Source: Sphingomonas leidyi (lineage in GTDB: Bacteria; Pseudomonadota; Alphaproteobacteria; Sphingomonadales; Sphingomonadaceae). Taken from it: a stretch of DNA of 64,000 bases. Below, piece after piece: positions 1-7,464 of the stretch; position 1 is the first letter of the stretch, and every line of letters starts with the position of its first letter. Location: assembly GCF_011761945.1 (NCBI RefSeq), contig NZ_JAASQV010000007.1, forward strand, positions 85,089 to 149,088, written 5' to 3'. Position numbers and translations under genes: made by a program. Below the pieces are notes generated by a model, which saw nothing but the letters and a program-made list of their open reading frames with translations, searched no databases and had not been told where the DNA came from.

Positions 1-1140
1 GCGATCGTCCGGCGTGAGCGTCAGCTTGCCGAAGTAGAAATCGCCGCGGAACGGGCTGACGAACGCGCCTTCGAAGTCGCTCAGCTTGCGGCCCGAATAT
101 TGCTCGAACTGCTGGATCGCCCCCGGCGAACCGGTGCTCTTCACGTTGAACGCGCGGTTCTGGTCATTGCCTTCATAGGCGCCGAAGAAGAACAGCCGGT
201 CCTTGATGATCGGGCCGCCGAGCGACACGCCATATTGCTTGCGCTCGAACGCCGGCTCGGGCCGGTTGTAGCGCTTGTCGAGATACGCCTTCTCGCTCAG
301 CCCCTTGTCGGTGTACTGGCCGAAGATCTCGCCGTGGAACTCGTTGGTACCCGACTTGGTGACCGCGGTGACGATCGCCGCGCCGGCCTGCTCATATTCG
401 GCCTTGTAGTTCTGGGTGAGGACGCGGAACTCCTGCACGGCCAACTGGCCGAACGGATTGCCGCGGCTGTTCTGCTGGCCGGCGATGCCGCCCTCGCGCA
501 CCTGGTTCTTCAGGCTGATGCCGTCGATGAACACATTGACCTGGCTGGCGGTCGAGGCGCCCGAGGTGAAGCCCTTGCTGGTCTCGCTATCATTATACTT
601 CACGCCCGGCGCGAGCGCGACGAAGGACAGGAAGTTGCGATCGGTCTGCGGCAGGCGCTGGATCTGCGTCACGCTGACATTGGTCGCGACTTCGCTGGTC
701 CGCGTCTCGGTGAGGCGGCTGCCGGTGACGACGATCCGGCCCTCGGGCACGCTCGCCGTGCCGCCGATCGTCAAATCGAGGCTGGCCGACTGGCCAACGG
801 CGACCACCACCCGCTGAGTCGTGCTCTCGCTGCCCGCCGTGGCGGTCACTTCATATTCGCCCGGGCGCAGGCCGGTGAGCGTATAGCCGCCGTTCGCATC
901 GCCGGTTGCGCGCCAGGTCTGGTTGGTGGCGGTGCTGCGCGCAGCCACCTGCGCGCCGGCCGCGCCATTGCCGTCGGCGCCGATCACCTGGCCGCGCACG
1001 CTGGCGGTGCTCACCTGCGCCGACGCCATGCCCGGCAGCAGCACCGCGCCGCTCGCGAACAAGGTTGCCGCCGCCATCGCCGTCGCCGAGATGCCACGCG
1101 TCAGGACGCGACGATTCTTCCTCGAAATTCCCACTGTCAT
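1..1140 (-). CDS. TonB-dependent receptor, Oar-like, with N-terminal carboxypeptidase-regulatory-like domain (partial)
   Basis: Outer-membrane transporter; the reading frame is open to the window edge, so only the first 380 residues are present. It begins with a signal peptide (ends near LPGMASA), then a carboxypeptidase-regulatory-like fold (VSTASVRGQVIGADGNGAAG, then GGYTLTGLRPGEYEVT), then a TonB plug with RIVVTGSRL, VFIDGISLKNQV and VTKSGTNEFHGEIFGQ. This order is that of Oar/CarboxypepD_reg receptors, often used for oligosaccharides or peptides. The ATG at 1140 lies directly against a strong GGGGAGGA, so the in-frame GTG at 1134 is a better-spaced alternative start. Two perfect palindromes upstream suggest LacI-family control. 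The substrate cannot be read from this fragment. Confidence 0.9.
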   Translation of the reverse strand, partial: MTVGISRKNRRVLTRGISATAMAAATLFASGAVLLPGMASAQVSTASVRGQVIGADGNGAAGAQVAARSTATNQTWRATGDANGGYTLTGLRPGEYEVTATAGSESTTQRVVVAVGQSASLDLTIGGTASVPEGRIVVTGSRLTETRTSEVATNVSVTQIQRLPQTDRNFLSFVALAPGVKYNDSETSKGFTSGASTASQVNVFIDGISLKNQVREGGIAGQQNSRGNPFGQLAVQEFRVLTQNYKAEYEQAGAAIVTAVTKSGTNEFHGEIFGQYTDKGLSEKAYLDKRYNRPEPAFERKQYGVSLGGPIIKDRLFFFGAYEGNDQNRAFNVKSTGSPGAIQQFEQYSGRKLSDFEGAFVSPFRGDFYFGKLTLTPDDR

Positions 1141-1155
1141 TCCTCCCCAACCCAG

Positions 1156-1171
1156 TTGTAACCGGTTACAA
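1156..1171. promoter_or_regulatory. 16-bp perfect palindrome, candidate LacI-family operator
   Basis: TTGTAACCGGTTACAA is its own reverse complement. It sits 16 bases before the ATG of the TonB receptor, on the upstream side. Palindromes with a central CG are typical LacI/GalR-family operators, and sphingomonad sugar-uptake receptors are often under such control. The regulator itself is not in this window. Confidence 0.6.
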
Positions 1172-1216
1172 ACGGTGGCGCGCGTTGTTCTGATTATGGT
1201 TGCCGCCAGAAACTCC

Positions 1217-1234
1217 CATGAAACCGGTTTCATG
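1217..1234. promoter_or_regulatory. 18-bp perfect palindrome, second candidate operator
   Basis: CATGAAACCGGTTTCATG is fully self-complementary and shares the AACCGGTT core with the palindrome at 1156. The centres lie about 62 bp apart (roughly six helical turns), a spacing that would suit looping or cooperative repression. The flanks differ (TGTA versus ATGA), so the two may bind one regulator with different strength or two related regulators. Confidence 0.55.
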
Positions 1235-1353
1235 AAACTGTCAATCCCGTGGATGCGTCAGCGTTGTCGGCGTTGAATTTTGCTGCACTGCGATGTGTCG
1301 TCGATGCAACACCTCGGCCCGCGCCGACCATCCGCTGGCACCGGGCCGCCCCT

Positions 1354-1383
1354 CTTGCGGCACGTGCAGGGGACTCCCCATAT
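1354..1383 (+). promoter_or_regulatory. Candidate heat-shock (sigma-32) promoter of hslV
   Basis: CTTGCG (1354-1359) and CCCCATAT (1376-1383) are separated by 16 bases, close to the RpoH consensus CTTGAA / CCCCATNT. HslVU is a classical heat-shock protease, which supports the call. Transcription would start near 1389-1391, at the hslV ATG, and no Shine-Dalgarno is seen, so the mRNA could be leaderless. Confidence 0.5.
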
Positions 1384-1390
1384 CCGCGCC

Positions 1391-1942
1391 ATGAGCGAAA
1401 CAAATGCGTGGCACGGCACGACGATTCTCTCCGTGCGCAAATCCGGCAAGGTGGTGATCGCGGGGGACGGCCAGGTGTCGGCCGGCAATACCGTGATGAA
1501 GCCCAATGCCCGCAAGGTGCGGCCCCTGGGCGACGGCAAGGTGATCGCGGGCTTCGCGGGCGCCACCGCCGATGCGTTCACCCTGTTCGAACGGCTCGAG
1601 GCCAAGCTGGAGCGCCATAACGGCCAGTTGCTCCGCGCCGCGGTCGAGCTCGCCAAGGACTGGCGGACCGACAAGTATCTCCGCAACCTCGAGGCGATGC
1701 TGATCGTCGCCGACAAGGAAGTGACGCTGGTCGTCACCGGAAACGGCGACGTGCTCGAGCCCGAGGGCGGGGTGGCGGCGATCGGCTCGGGCGGCAATTT
1801 CGCCCTGGCCGCCGCGCGCGCGCTGGTCGATTACGAAAGCGACCCCGAAAAGATCGCGCGGGCTGCCATGAAGATCGCGGGCGAGCTGTGCGTCTACACC
1901 AATGATCGGCTGACCGTGGAAATGCTCGACAGTGATGCCTGA
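1391..1942 (+). CDS. hslV: ATP-dependent protease subunit HslV (peptidase)
   Basis: Proteolytic subunit of the HslVU (ClpQY) cytoplasmic protease; 183 residues. The N-terminal WHGTTILSVRKSGKVVIAGD matches the family. Alphaproteobacterial HslV carries a short propeptide, and cleavage before Thr10 would expose the catalytic N-terminal threonine. The fold signatures GFAGATADAFTLFERLE and AIGSGGNFALAAARAL are intact. Its partner hslU lies 1.7 kb downstream, with two other genes in between. The stop codon overlaps the next gene's ATG. Length and sequence are normal for the family. Confidence 0.97.
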   Translation: MSETNAWHGTTILSVRKSGKVVIAGDGQVSAGNTVMKPNARKVRPLGDGKVIAGFAGATADAFTLFERLEAKLERHNGQLLRAAVELAKDWRTDKYLRNLEAMLIVADKEVTLVVTGNGDVLEPEGGVAAIGSGGNFALAAARALVDYESDPEKIARAAMKIAGELCVYTNDRLTVEMLDSDA

Positions 1943-2324
1943 CGCCGGGGGCGACCGGGCAAGGTTCCGCTTCGACTATGATCCCCGCCGCAACCGCATC
2001 CTGGTCCATATCCGCGATTTCTGGACGATGGAGACGGTGCGCGCCTTCGCGGCGGCGGCGGGCGCGAAGGCGCAGGAAGTGCGCGCGATCCGCGACGATT
2101 ACGACGTGCTGATCGATTCGCGCGACTTCCCGGTCCAGGCGAACGACGTCGCCGACCTCCTCCCCAGCATCGCCGAGGCCGGCCTGACCCTCACCTCGGG
2201 CCGCGCCGCCTCGGTCGTGGGCAGCCATCTGAACAAGCTCCAGGCCGAGCGCACCCAGACGCATCCCCGGATGCGGATATTCATGACCGTGGAAGAGGCC
2301 GAGGCCTGGCTGAGCGGGGAATGA
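1935..2324 (+). CDS. Hypothetical protein, STAS/SpoIIAA-like pattern
   Basis: A 129-residue protein whose ATG overlaps the end of hslV, so it is probably translationally coupled. The arrangement FRFDYDPRRNRILVHIRDFWTMETV, then YDVLIDSRDFPVQ, then a C-terminal FMTVEEAEAWLSG, resembles small STAS-like proteins (beta strand, helix, strand). No catalytic motif or signal peptide is visible. The GTG at 1932 is an alternative start. The STAS assignment is an inference from overall pattern; the function is unknown. Confidence 0.75.
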   Translation: MPDAGGDRARFRFDYDPRRNRILVHIRDFWTMETVRAFAAAAGAKAQEVRAIRDDYDVLIDSRDFPVQANDVADLLPSIAEAGLTLTSGRAASVVGSHLNKLQAERTQTHPRMRIFMTVEEAEAWLSGE

Positions 2325-2328
2325 CTCT

Positions 2329-2351
2329 CCCCTCCCCCTGAAGGAGAGGGG
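2329..2351. repeat. CCCCTCTCC-type intergenic hairpin
   Basis: An inverted repeat of the form CCCCTCCCC / GGAGAGGGG with one mismatch, between the small protein and the flavoprotein gene. Related hairpins occur at 9588 and 14548. It may act as a weak terminator or mRNA 3' end stabiliser. Confidence 0.45.
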
Positions 2352-2436
2352 CAAATCCGTGCCATGAGCCCAGCTCATGCCTCCCCCTATCCAAAACGGG
2401 GTTGAGCCTCCCCGCTCCGCGCCTACCCTGCGCGCC

Positions 2437-3558
2437 ATGGACATCGCCCGCCGCCCGCTGATCGCTTCCGCCGCCGCACTGGCCCTTCCCGGCTGCGCGG
2501 CGGATCCGCGCCCGGCGGCGCTGGCCAGCACCACGCGCGGCCCGAAATGCCTGCCGGCCGTCAACGTCGCGCCCGGCCGGGTCATCCGCACCGTCGCGGG
2601 CCTGCGTCCCTATCGCGCCCAGGGCTTCGTCGTCCGCGCCGAGCCGCTGGGGGACAAGCGCCTCGTCCATAACTACGGCCATGGCGGCGCCGGCATCACG
2701 CTCGGCTGGGGCACGTCGCGCCTCGCGGTCGATCTCGGCCTGCCCGGCCATGGCGGCCCGGTTGCCGTGCTCGGCTGCGGCATCGTCGGCCTCACCACCG
2801 CGCGCCTGCTCCAGGAAGCCGGCCGCCAGGTCACGCTCTATGCCGCCCAGCTTCCGCCCCATACCACGTCGAACGTCGCCGGCGGGCAATGGCATCCGGC
2901 CAGCCTCTACGATCCCGATCGGGTCACGCCCGAATGGATCGCGCAGTTCAAGGCGGCGATGGACTATAGCTGGCGCCGCTTCCAGATCATGGTCGGCGCG
3001 GAATATGGCATTCGCTGGATGCCGACCTATCTCCAGATGCCCGACGATCCGGCCGGGGACGATGCCGAGCCCGATCTCTCCAGCACCTATGAGACCGACC
3101 GCGTGATCCTCGGCCCCGGCGAGCATCCTTTCCCGGTCCGGCGCGTCCGCCGGTTCAGCACCCTGTATGCCGAGAGCGGCCATCTCCTCCGCCAGCTGAT
3201 GCGCGACGTCCAGATCGCCGGCGGCCGGTTCGTGGTCCGCGACTTCGCCACGCCCGCCGACATCCTCGCGCTGCCCGAGACGCTGGTGTTCAACTGCACG
3301 GGCCTGGGCGCCGGCACGCTGTTCGGCGATACCGGGATCGAACCGGTACGCGGCCAGCTCGCCGTGCTGCTGCCCCAGGCCGAGGTGCAATATGCCGTCG
3401 CCGGGCAGATGGGCTATATGTTTCCCCGCGACGACGGGATCGTCTGCGGCGGCACATTCGAACATGGCGAATGGGACCCCACGCCCCAGCCCGAGCGGAT
3501 CGCGAAGATCCTCGCGAAGCAGCGCGGCTTCTTCTCCGGCTTTCGCTGCACGGCTTGA
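2437..3558 (+). CDS. FAD-dependent D-amino-acid-oxidase-like protein, circularly permuted
   Basis: A 373-residue flavoprotein with a lipoprotein-type leader (MDIARR..., lipobox ALPGC with Cys20; the paired Arg suggests Tat export). The usual DAO order is an N-terminal GxGxxG dinucleotide motif and a C-terminal GLRPxR plus HNYGHGGxG block. Here GLRPYR (55-60) and HNYGHGGAGITLGWG (78-92) come first, followed by LGCGIVGL (FAD-binding, Gly113-Gly118), VRGQLAVL and a C-terminal FPRDDGIVCGGTFEHGEW. That is a circular permutation of the fold. The expected reaction is FAD-linked oxidation of a D-amino acid or related amine; the substrate is unknown. The start was chosen for the leader. It lies between hslV and hslU. 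Confidence 0.85.
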   Translation: MDIARRPLIASAAALALPGCAADPRPAALASTTRGPKCLPAVNVAPGRVIRTVAGLRPYRAQGFVVRAEPLGDKRLVHNYGHGGAGITLGWGTSRLAVDLGLPGHGGPVAVLGCGIVGLTTARLLQEAGRQVTLYAAQLPPHTTSNVAGGQWHPASLYDPDRVTPEWIAQFKAAMDYSWRRFQIMVGAEYGIRWMPTYLQMPDDPAGDDAEPDLSSTYETDRVILGPGEHPFPVRRVRRFSTLYAESGHLLRQLMRDVQIAGGRFVVRDFATPADILALPETLVFNCTGLGAGTLFGDTGIEPVRGQLAVLLPQAEVQYAVAGQMGYMFPRDDGIVCGGTFEHGEWDPTPQPERIAKILAKQRGFFSGFRCTA

Positions 3559-3619
3559 AGCGGCGCGTGCGGCCCCCAACATCGGGGTCCGAAACGAACC
3601 AGAGAACCCATTTCCCCAA

Positions 3620-4912
3620 ATGAACGAGAATCTCACGCCCAAGGCGATCGTCGCCGCGCTCGATGCGCACATCATCGGCCAGAAGGACGCCAAGCGCGCC
3701 GTATCGGTGGCGCTGCGCAACCGCTGGCGCCGCCAGCAACTCTCGGCCGAGCTGCGCGACGAAGTCACGCCCAAGAACATCCTGATGATCGGGCCGACCG
3801 GCTGCGGCAAGACCGAGATCAGCCGCCGCCTGGCCAAGCTCGCCGATGCCCCCTTCGTCAAGGTGGAGGCCACCAAGTTCACCGAAGTCGGCTATGTCGG
3901 CCGCGATGTCGAGCAGATCGCCCGCGACCTGGTGGAAGAGGCGATCCGGCTCGAGAAGGAGCGCCGCCGCGCCGCGGTGAAGGACAAGGCCGAGGAAGCG
4001 GCGATGGGCCGCCTGCTCGACGCGCTCACCGGCAAGGACTCGTCCACCGCCACGCGCGAGGCGTTCAAGCAGCGCTTCCATGAGGGCACGCTGGACAATT
4101 CGGAGATCGAGATCGAAGTCGAGCAGGCCGGCGGCATGCCCTTCGAGATCCCCGGCGCACCGATGCAGATGATCAACCTGGGCGAAATGATGAAGGGCCT
4201 GGGCGGCCAGTCGCTCAAGCGCCGCAAGATGAGCGTGCGCGCCGCCTGGGCCAAGCTCGTCGAGGAAGAGGCCGACAAGCGCCTCGACCAGGACGAAGTG
4301 AGTCGCGTCGCGCTGGCGGATGCCGAGGCCAACGGCATCGTCTTCCTCGACGAGATCGACAAGATCGCCGTTTCGGACGTGCGCGGCGGCTCGGTCAGCC
4401 GCGAGGGCGTCCAGCGCGACCTGCTGCCGCTGATCGAGGGCACCACCGTCGCCACCAAATACGGGCCGATGAAGACCGACCATATCCTCTTCATCGCGAG
4501 CGGCGCCTTCCATGTCGCCAAGCCGAGCGACCTGCTTCCCGAGCTGCAGGGCCGCCTGCCGATCCGGGTCGAGCTGAAGGGCCTGACCGAGGAGGATTTC
4601 GTCGCGATCCTCTCGGACACCAAGGCGAGCCTGGTCCAGCAATATGCGGCGCTGCTCGGCACCGAGGGCGTGCGGATCGACTTCACCGACGACGGCATCC
4701 GCGCAGTCGCGCGCATCGCCGCCGAAGTGAATGGCGAAGTCGAGAATATCGGCGCCCGTCGCCTCCAGACCGTGATGGAGAAGCTGCTCGAGGACATCAG
4801 CTTCGGCGCCGAGGACCGCAAGGGCGAGACGCTGGTGATCGACGGCGCCTATGTCGACGGGCAGCTCGCCGCCGTGGCGCGGAACACCGACCTGAGCCGC
4901 TACGTACTGTAG
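3620..4912 (+). CDS. hslU: ATP-dependent protease ATPase subunit HslU
   Basis: AAA+ unfoldase partner of HslV; 430 residues. Walker A GPTGCGKT is at 58-65, followed by the pore segment GYVGRD, an I-domain rich in Lys/Glu, Walker B GIVFLDEIDK and a sensor-2 region around IGARRLQTVMEKLLEDISF. The C-terminal RYVL is the tail that inserts into HslV to activate it. The start MNENLTPKAIVAALD is the family norm. It follows the flavoprotein gene by 61 bp, an unusual separation from hslV. Confidence 0.97.
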   Translation: MNENLTPKAIVAALDAHIIGQKDAKRAVSVALRNRWRRQQLSAELRDEVTPKNILMIGPTGCGKTEISRRLAKLADAPFVKVEATKFTEVGYVGRDVEQIARDLVEEAIRLEKERRRAAVKDKAEEAAMGRLLDALTGKDSSTATREAFKQRFHEGTLDNSEIEIEVEQAGGMPFEIPGAPMQMINLGEMMKGLGGQSLKRRKMSVRAAWAKLVEEEADKRLDQDEVSRVALADAEANGIVFLDEIDKIAVSDVRGGSVSREGVQRDLLPLIEGTTVATKYGPMKTDHILFIASGAFHVAKPSDLLPELQGRLPIRVELKGLTEEDFVAILSDTKASLVQQYAALLGTEGVRIDFTDDGIRAVARIAAEVNGEVENIGARRLQTVMEKLLEDISFGAEDRKGETLVIDGAYVDGQLAAVARNTDLSRYVL

Positions 4913-4960
4913 ACGCGCAAGGTTGCTCCCCGATCGGGTCGAGGGTTCCCCCCTTCTCTC

Positions 4961-4986
4961 GTCATCCCCGCCTTCGCGGGGATGAC
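4961..4986. repeat. REP-like hairpin after hslU
   Basis: GTCATCCCCGC and GCGGGGATGAC form a perfect 11-bp stem with a CTTC loop. This sequence type is a common dispersed palindrome in proteobacterial genomes. It lies about 50 bp after hslU and could also stop transcription or protect the mRNA end, although no U-tract follows. Confidence 0.65.
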
Positions 4987-5012
4987 GGCTATTGGGTGGA
5001 TTGCTGCCGTTG
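4987..5012. repeat. Intergenic repeat family, right-end fragment (copy 0)
   Basis: GGCTATTGGGTGGATTGCTG followed by CCGTTGG matches the right end of the repeat at 6846-6940 (GGCAGCTATTGGGTGGGTAG, then CTGCCGTTCCGG). It directly follows the REP-like hairpin and abuts the 3' end of the gene at 5016. Confidence 0.5.
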
Positions 5013-5015
5013 GAA

Positions 5016-5270
5016 TTATGCTAGATCGACAGTCACATCGCTATTGTCGAAATCCACGTCATCGGGAATGTCATCGTCGTATCCGTAGATCGGTATTCCC
5101 ATCGATTGGAGATAAGACGCCACCGCCGCTGCCCTTTCAGCACTGTGCTCAACGATGACCGCAGCTCCGCCAGTCAGAATGACAGCGCCGCTGGAGCCCC
5201 CCTCCGTCACGCATGAACGAACGTCCTTCAGCGGGATGCTGAGTTTCCGAAATTCTGTTTCGCCGTTCAT
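5016..5270 (-). CDS. Hypothetical small acidic protein
   Basis: An 84-residue protein starting MNGETEFRKLSIPL; the GTG at 5285 would extend it by five residues. The middle is an Ala/Gly/Val-rich stretch (SSGAVILTGGAAVIVEHS), then a helix (ERAAAVASYLQSMGIPI) and a strongly acidic tail with many Asp. It has no signal peptide or recognisable family motif, and its codon use is less GC-rich than the neighbours. Intergenic repeat copies flank it on both sides. The function is unknown. Confidence 0.55.
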   Translation of the reverse strand: MNGETEFRKLSIPLKDVRSCVTEGGSSGAVILTGGAAVIVEHSAERAAAVASYLQSMGIPIYGYDDDIPDDVDFDNSDVTVDLA

Positions 5271-5325
5271 GTGAGCGCATACCACCAGCGGATCGATCAG
5301 GCCGAGTATAGCGGTGGCAAAGGAG

Positions 5326-5423
5326 CGTCCGCAATTGGGGCGCTTGCCGACCGGCAGCTCGCGACGCCGGAAAATTGGGTCAGAATGGCTGAGAATGGGT
5401 GGCTTGCAGACAGGCAGCTTTAC
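5326..5423. repeat. Intergenic repeat family (copy 1)
   Basis: A unit of about 98 bp starting GTCCGCAATTGGGGCGCTTG and ending around GAGAATGGGTGGCTTGCAGA. It shares the GTCCGCAA-TGGGGCG left end with copy 3 and the GAGAAnGGGTG segment with copy 2. Short internal inverted repeats such as TGCCG/CGGCA are present. Confidence 0.5.
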
Positions 5424-5500
5424 GGAAGATGTCTTCGAAAGCGGACATTGTCATGGGTCCGCGCAGCCGCTTATGTTTTTGCTTTCGACCGGGAACCAGC

Positions 5501-6391
5501 ATGCACCAGACACTCGTCGCCAAGCTCATTGCCTGCGTTGCCCTCCTCTCGTCCGCAACAGCTGCGACCAGCGACGACAGGGCGATCGACGGCCGTTTCG
5601 ATGTAGGCGGGCGCTCGATACGCCTAGCCTGCAAGGGCACAGGCAGTCCCTCCGTGGTGATCGACGCGGGAATGGGAATGGCGCCTGTCGAAGACCCGGG
5701 CTGGCAGGCCATCGCCGACCAAGTGGCCCTGGCGACGCGAGTCTGCCTGTACGATCGCGCCGGTCTCGGCGGGAGCGATCCGGCACCGGCGGGGTCACGC
5801 TCCAGCCTCGATTCCGCAGCTGATCTGCACGCCGCGCTGTCCTCCGCCGGGATAAAGGGGCCCTATCTTCTGGTCGGCCACTCGGTAGGCGGGCTCCACG
5901 CGCAGGTGTTCGCAGCCAAATATCCATCCGACACCGCCGGCCTCGTGCTGGTGTCGACGACGCATCCCGATCAATTTTCGAAATGGCTCGCGCTGTTGCC
6001 CGCTCCCGCCCAGGGGGAGGAAAAGGCCGTCACCGACGCACGTTCCTTCCTCATCAGCATGCAGGCAGATCCCAGCAAGAACGAAGAACGCCTGGATATG
6101 CGGGCAAGCGCCAGGCAAGCACATCTCCTCACCTCGCTCGGCAGCAAGCCGGTCATCATCGCTACACATAGCCCGCGCTTCCGGATGGTGCCCGGATTGT
6201 CGGAGCCGCTCGCCGTCAAGCTGGAAGACGCAACGCAGCGCATGCAGCGCGGATATCTGTCGCTGTCGACCAATGCGCATCAGAACGTCGCCGAGCGCGC
6301 AGGCCATGGCCTGCCGCACGAAGCACCGAAGTTCGTAGTCGACAACATCCTTCAAGGTGTCGCGGCGGTCCGGGAACAGGCAGTTCGATAA
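5501..6391 (+). CDS. Secreted alpha/beta hydrolase
   Basis: A 296-residue hydrolase with a signal peptide (MHQTLVAKLIACVALLSSAT). The alpha/beta-hydrolase core is clear: an oxyanion-side VVIDAGMGM, CLYDRAGLGGSD, the nucleophile elbow GHSVGG and a C-terminal AGHGLPHE holding the catalytic His. The start at 5501 was chosen because it places the signal peptide at the N-terminus; upstream in-frame codons run into repeat sequence. Repeat copies 1 and 2 lie upstream and downstream. Likely an esterase or epoxide-hydrolase-like enzyme; the substrate is unknown. Confidence 0.85.
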   Translation: MHQTLVAKLIACVALLSSATAATSDDRAIDGRFDVGGRSIRLACKGTGSPSVVIDAGMGMAPVEDPGWQAIADQVALATRVCLYDRAGLGGSDPAPAGSRSSLDSAADLHAALSSAGIKGPYLLVGHSVGGLHAQVFAAKYPSDTAGLVLVSTTHPDQFSKWLALLPAPAQGEEKAVTDARSFLISMQADPSKNEERLDMRASARQAHLLTSLGSKPVIIATHSPRFRMVPGLSEPLAVKLEDATQRMQRGYLSLSTNAHQNVAERAGHGLPHEAPKFVVDNILQGVAAVREQAVR

Positions 6392-6474
6392 TTGGCGGCG
6401 TGGCCGTCGCGCCCCGAACTCGGCGCGAAGCGTTTTGGCCTAGTCCGCTTCGAAGAACGCATTTGGTTTCATCT

Positions 6475-6566
6475 AACGGCCGGGATTGGGGCGACAGCAG
6501 CCTGACCGCGTCTGACACGACCGATTGGGATTGAAGCGACTGAGAACGGGTGATTAGCGGCCGTTC
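6475..6566. repeat. Intergenic repeat family (copy 2)
   Basis: The most diverged full-length copy, running from GGGATTGGGGCGACAGCAG to GAGAACGGGTGATTAGCGG. The right arm forms an AACGG/CCGTT stem. It separates the hydrolase from the small gene at 6568 and ends right at that gene's stop codon. Confidence 0.45.
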
Positions 6567-6567
6567 G

Positions 6568-6813
6568 CTACCCGGCGAGATAGTCGCGAAGGCGGCCGAG
6601 GCGACTGCGCATCTCCGTCTCGTCGAAAAGGAACTCGCCGCCACCGGGGCGATATTGAGCCAAGTCGCCCGCGCGGTCCTGAACCACCTCGTCGTCAGGG
6701 TACGCCTCCGCGAGAAGTACCTCTAATCGGCTGGCTGCTGCCAAGCTCGTGTCGCGACCGCTCACAAACCGGTCGAGCAGCAACATGAGGTCGTAGGTGA
6801 TACCGTCATTCAT
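6568..6813 (-). CDS. Hypothetical 81-residue protein
   Basis: Starts MNDGITYDLMLLLDRFVSGR; the reading frame continues upstream to 6945, but that extension runs through repeat copy 3, so the ATG at 6813 is preferred. The protein is helical and acidic, with a C-terminal YRPGGGEFLFDETEMRSRL segment. The pattern recalls small immunity-like or cytoplasmic hypothetical proteins, but no family is assigned. It has no export signal. It lies between repeat copies 2 and 3. Confidence 0.55.
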   Translation of the reverse strand: MNDGITYDLMLLLDRFVSGRDTSLAAASRLEVLLAEAYPDDEVVQDRAGDLAQYRPGGGEFLFDETEMRSRLGRLRDYLAG

Positions 6814-6845
6814 AGACGAGATTTCGCCGATTGGCTGGCTATGCG

Positions 6846-6940
6846 CAACGTCCGCAACTGGGGCGTTGGCAGCCGGTCCACTCTTGGATCGGCCGCCGCA
6901 CAGCTGAGCGGCAGCTATTGGGTGGGTAGCTGCCGTTCCG
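6846..6940. repeat. Intergenic repeat family (copy 3, best hairpins)
   Basis: Begins CGTCCGCAACTGGGGCGTTG and ends CTGCCGTTCCGG. The right half is a clear hairpin: CGGCAGCTA and TAGCTGCCG, a 9-bp stem around TTGGGTGGG. The left half has a weaker stem around ACTCTTGGATC. It ends two bases before the stop codon of the gene at 6942. Confidence 0.55.
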
Positions 6941-6941
6941 G

Positions 6942-7253
6942 TCACATTACAGGGGGGCAGCGAGCACCGTCGCGACTGTAGGCACAGACATAACTCTCCA
7001 CGACACGTGCCTTGCCATCTCGCAGGTTGGCAGCCGATCCGGAAGATACGGCTGCTTTCGCGGCTTCGATCGCAAGATCGTCGCAGTTTCTGGCAAACTG
7101 CTGGGCCTCAGCGAAAGTGGGTCGTTTGCCCAGCTTTACTGCTTGGTCGCGCATGCAGTGGCGGAACGCCACCTCGGGATGTTCTGGCGCACGCTGACAA
7201 CCCGCGAGAAAGCAGGTTGCAAACGTGACGCCAATGACAATCTGCCGGCGCAT
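6942..7253 (-). CDS. Small putative lipoprotein
   Basis: 103 residues with a lipoprotein signal (MRRQIVIGVTFATCFLAGCQ, lipobox LAGC). After the lipid-anchored Cys come two short Cys-containing stretches (FRHCMRDQ, ARNCDDL) and a C-terminal YVCAYSRDGARCPPV, so disulfides in the periplasm are possible. No family is recognised. It is flanked by repeat copies 3 and 4. Confidence 0.65.
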   Translation of the reverse strand: MRRQIVIGVTFATCFLAGCQRAPEHPEVAFRHCMRDQAVKLGKRPTFAEAQQFARNCDDLAIEAAKAAVSSGSAANLRDGKARVVESYVCAYSRDGARCPPVM

Positions 7254-7275
7254 CGATCAATGATACGATCAACAC

Positions 7276-7350
7276 GAACGTCTGCAACTGGGGCTTTGCT
7301 GCCCGACCGCTTTTGGATCGATCGTCGCCCGGCCGAGCGGCCGAGAATGG
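7276..7350. repeat. Intergenic repeat family (copy 4, right-truncated)
   Basis: Begins ACGTCTGCAACTGGGGCTTTG and continues through CTTTTGGATCGATCGTCG to GAGCGGCCGAGAATGG. It matches the left two-thirds of copy 3 (CGTCCGCAACTGGGGCGTTG, CTCTTGGATCGGCCGCCG) and lacks the TTGGGTGGG hairpin. It lies upstream of the oligopeptidase gene. Confidence 0.5.
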
Positions 7351-7464
7351 ACCCTCCTTGTCCGAAGGGGATAATCGCCCGAGCGGATCGGGGAGGAATT
7401 TGCTTTCCCGATACTGTGTGCCTTGCCACCATCCCTTCACGATTCGTTTCGCACGGGGATCCAC

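Noticed and set aside
4987..7350. Integron cassette array
   Set aside because: The repeats lack clear attC core sites (GTTRRRY), genes lie in mixed orientations and no integrase is in the window.
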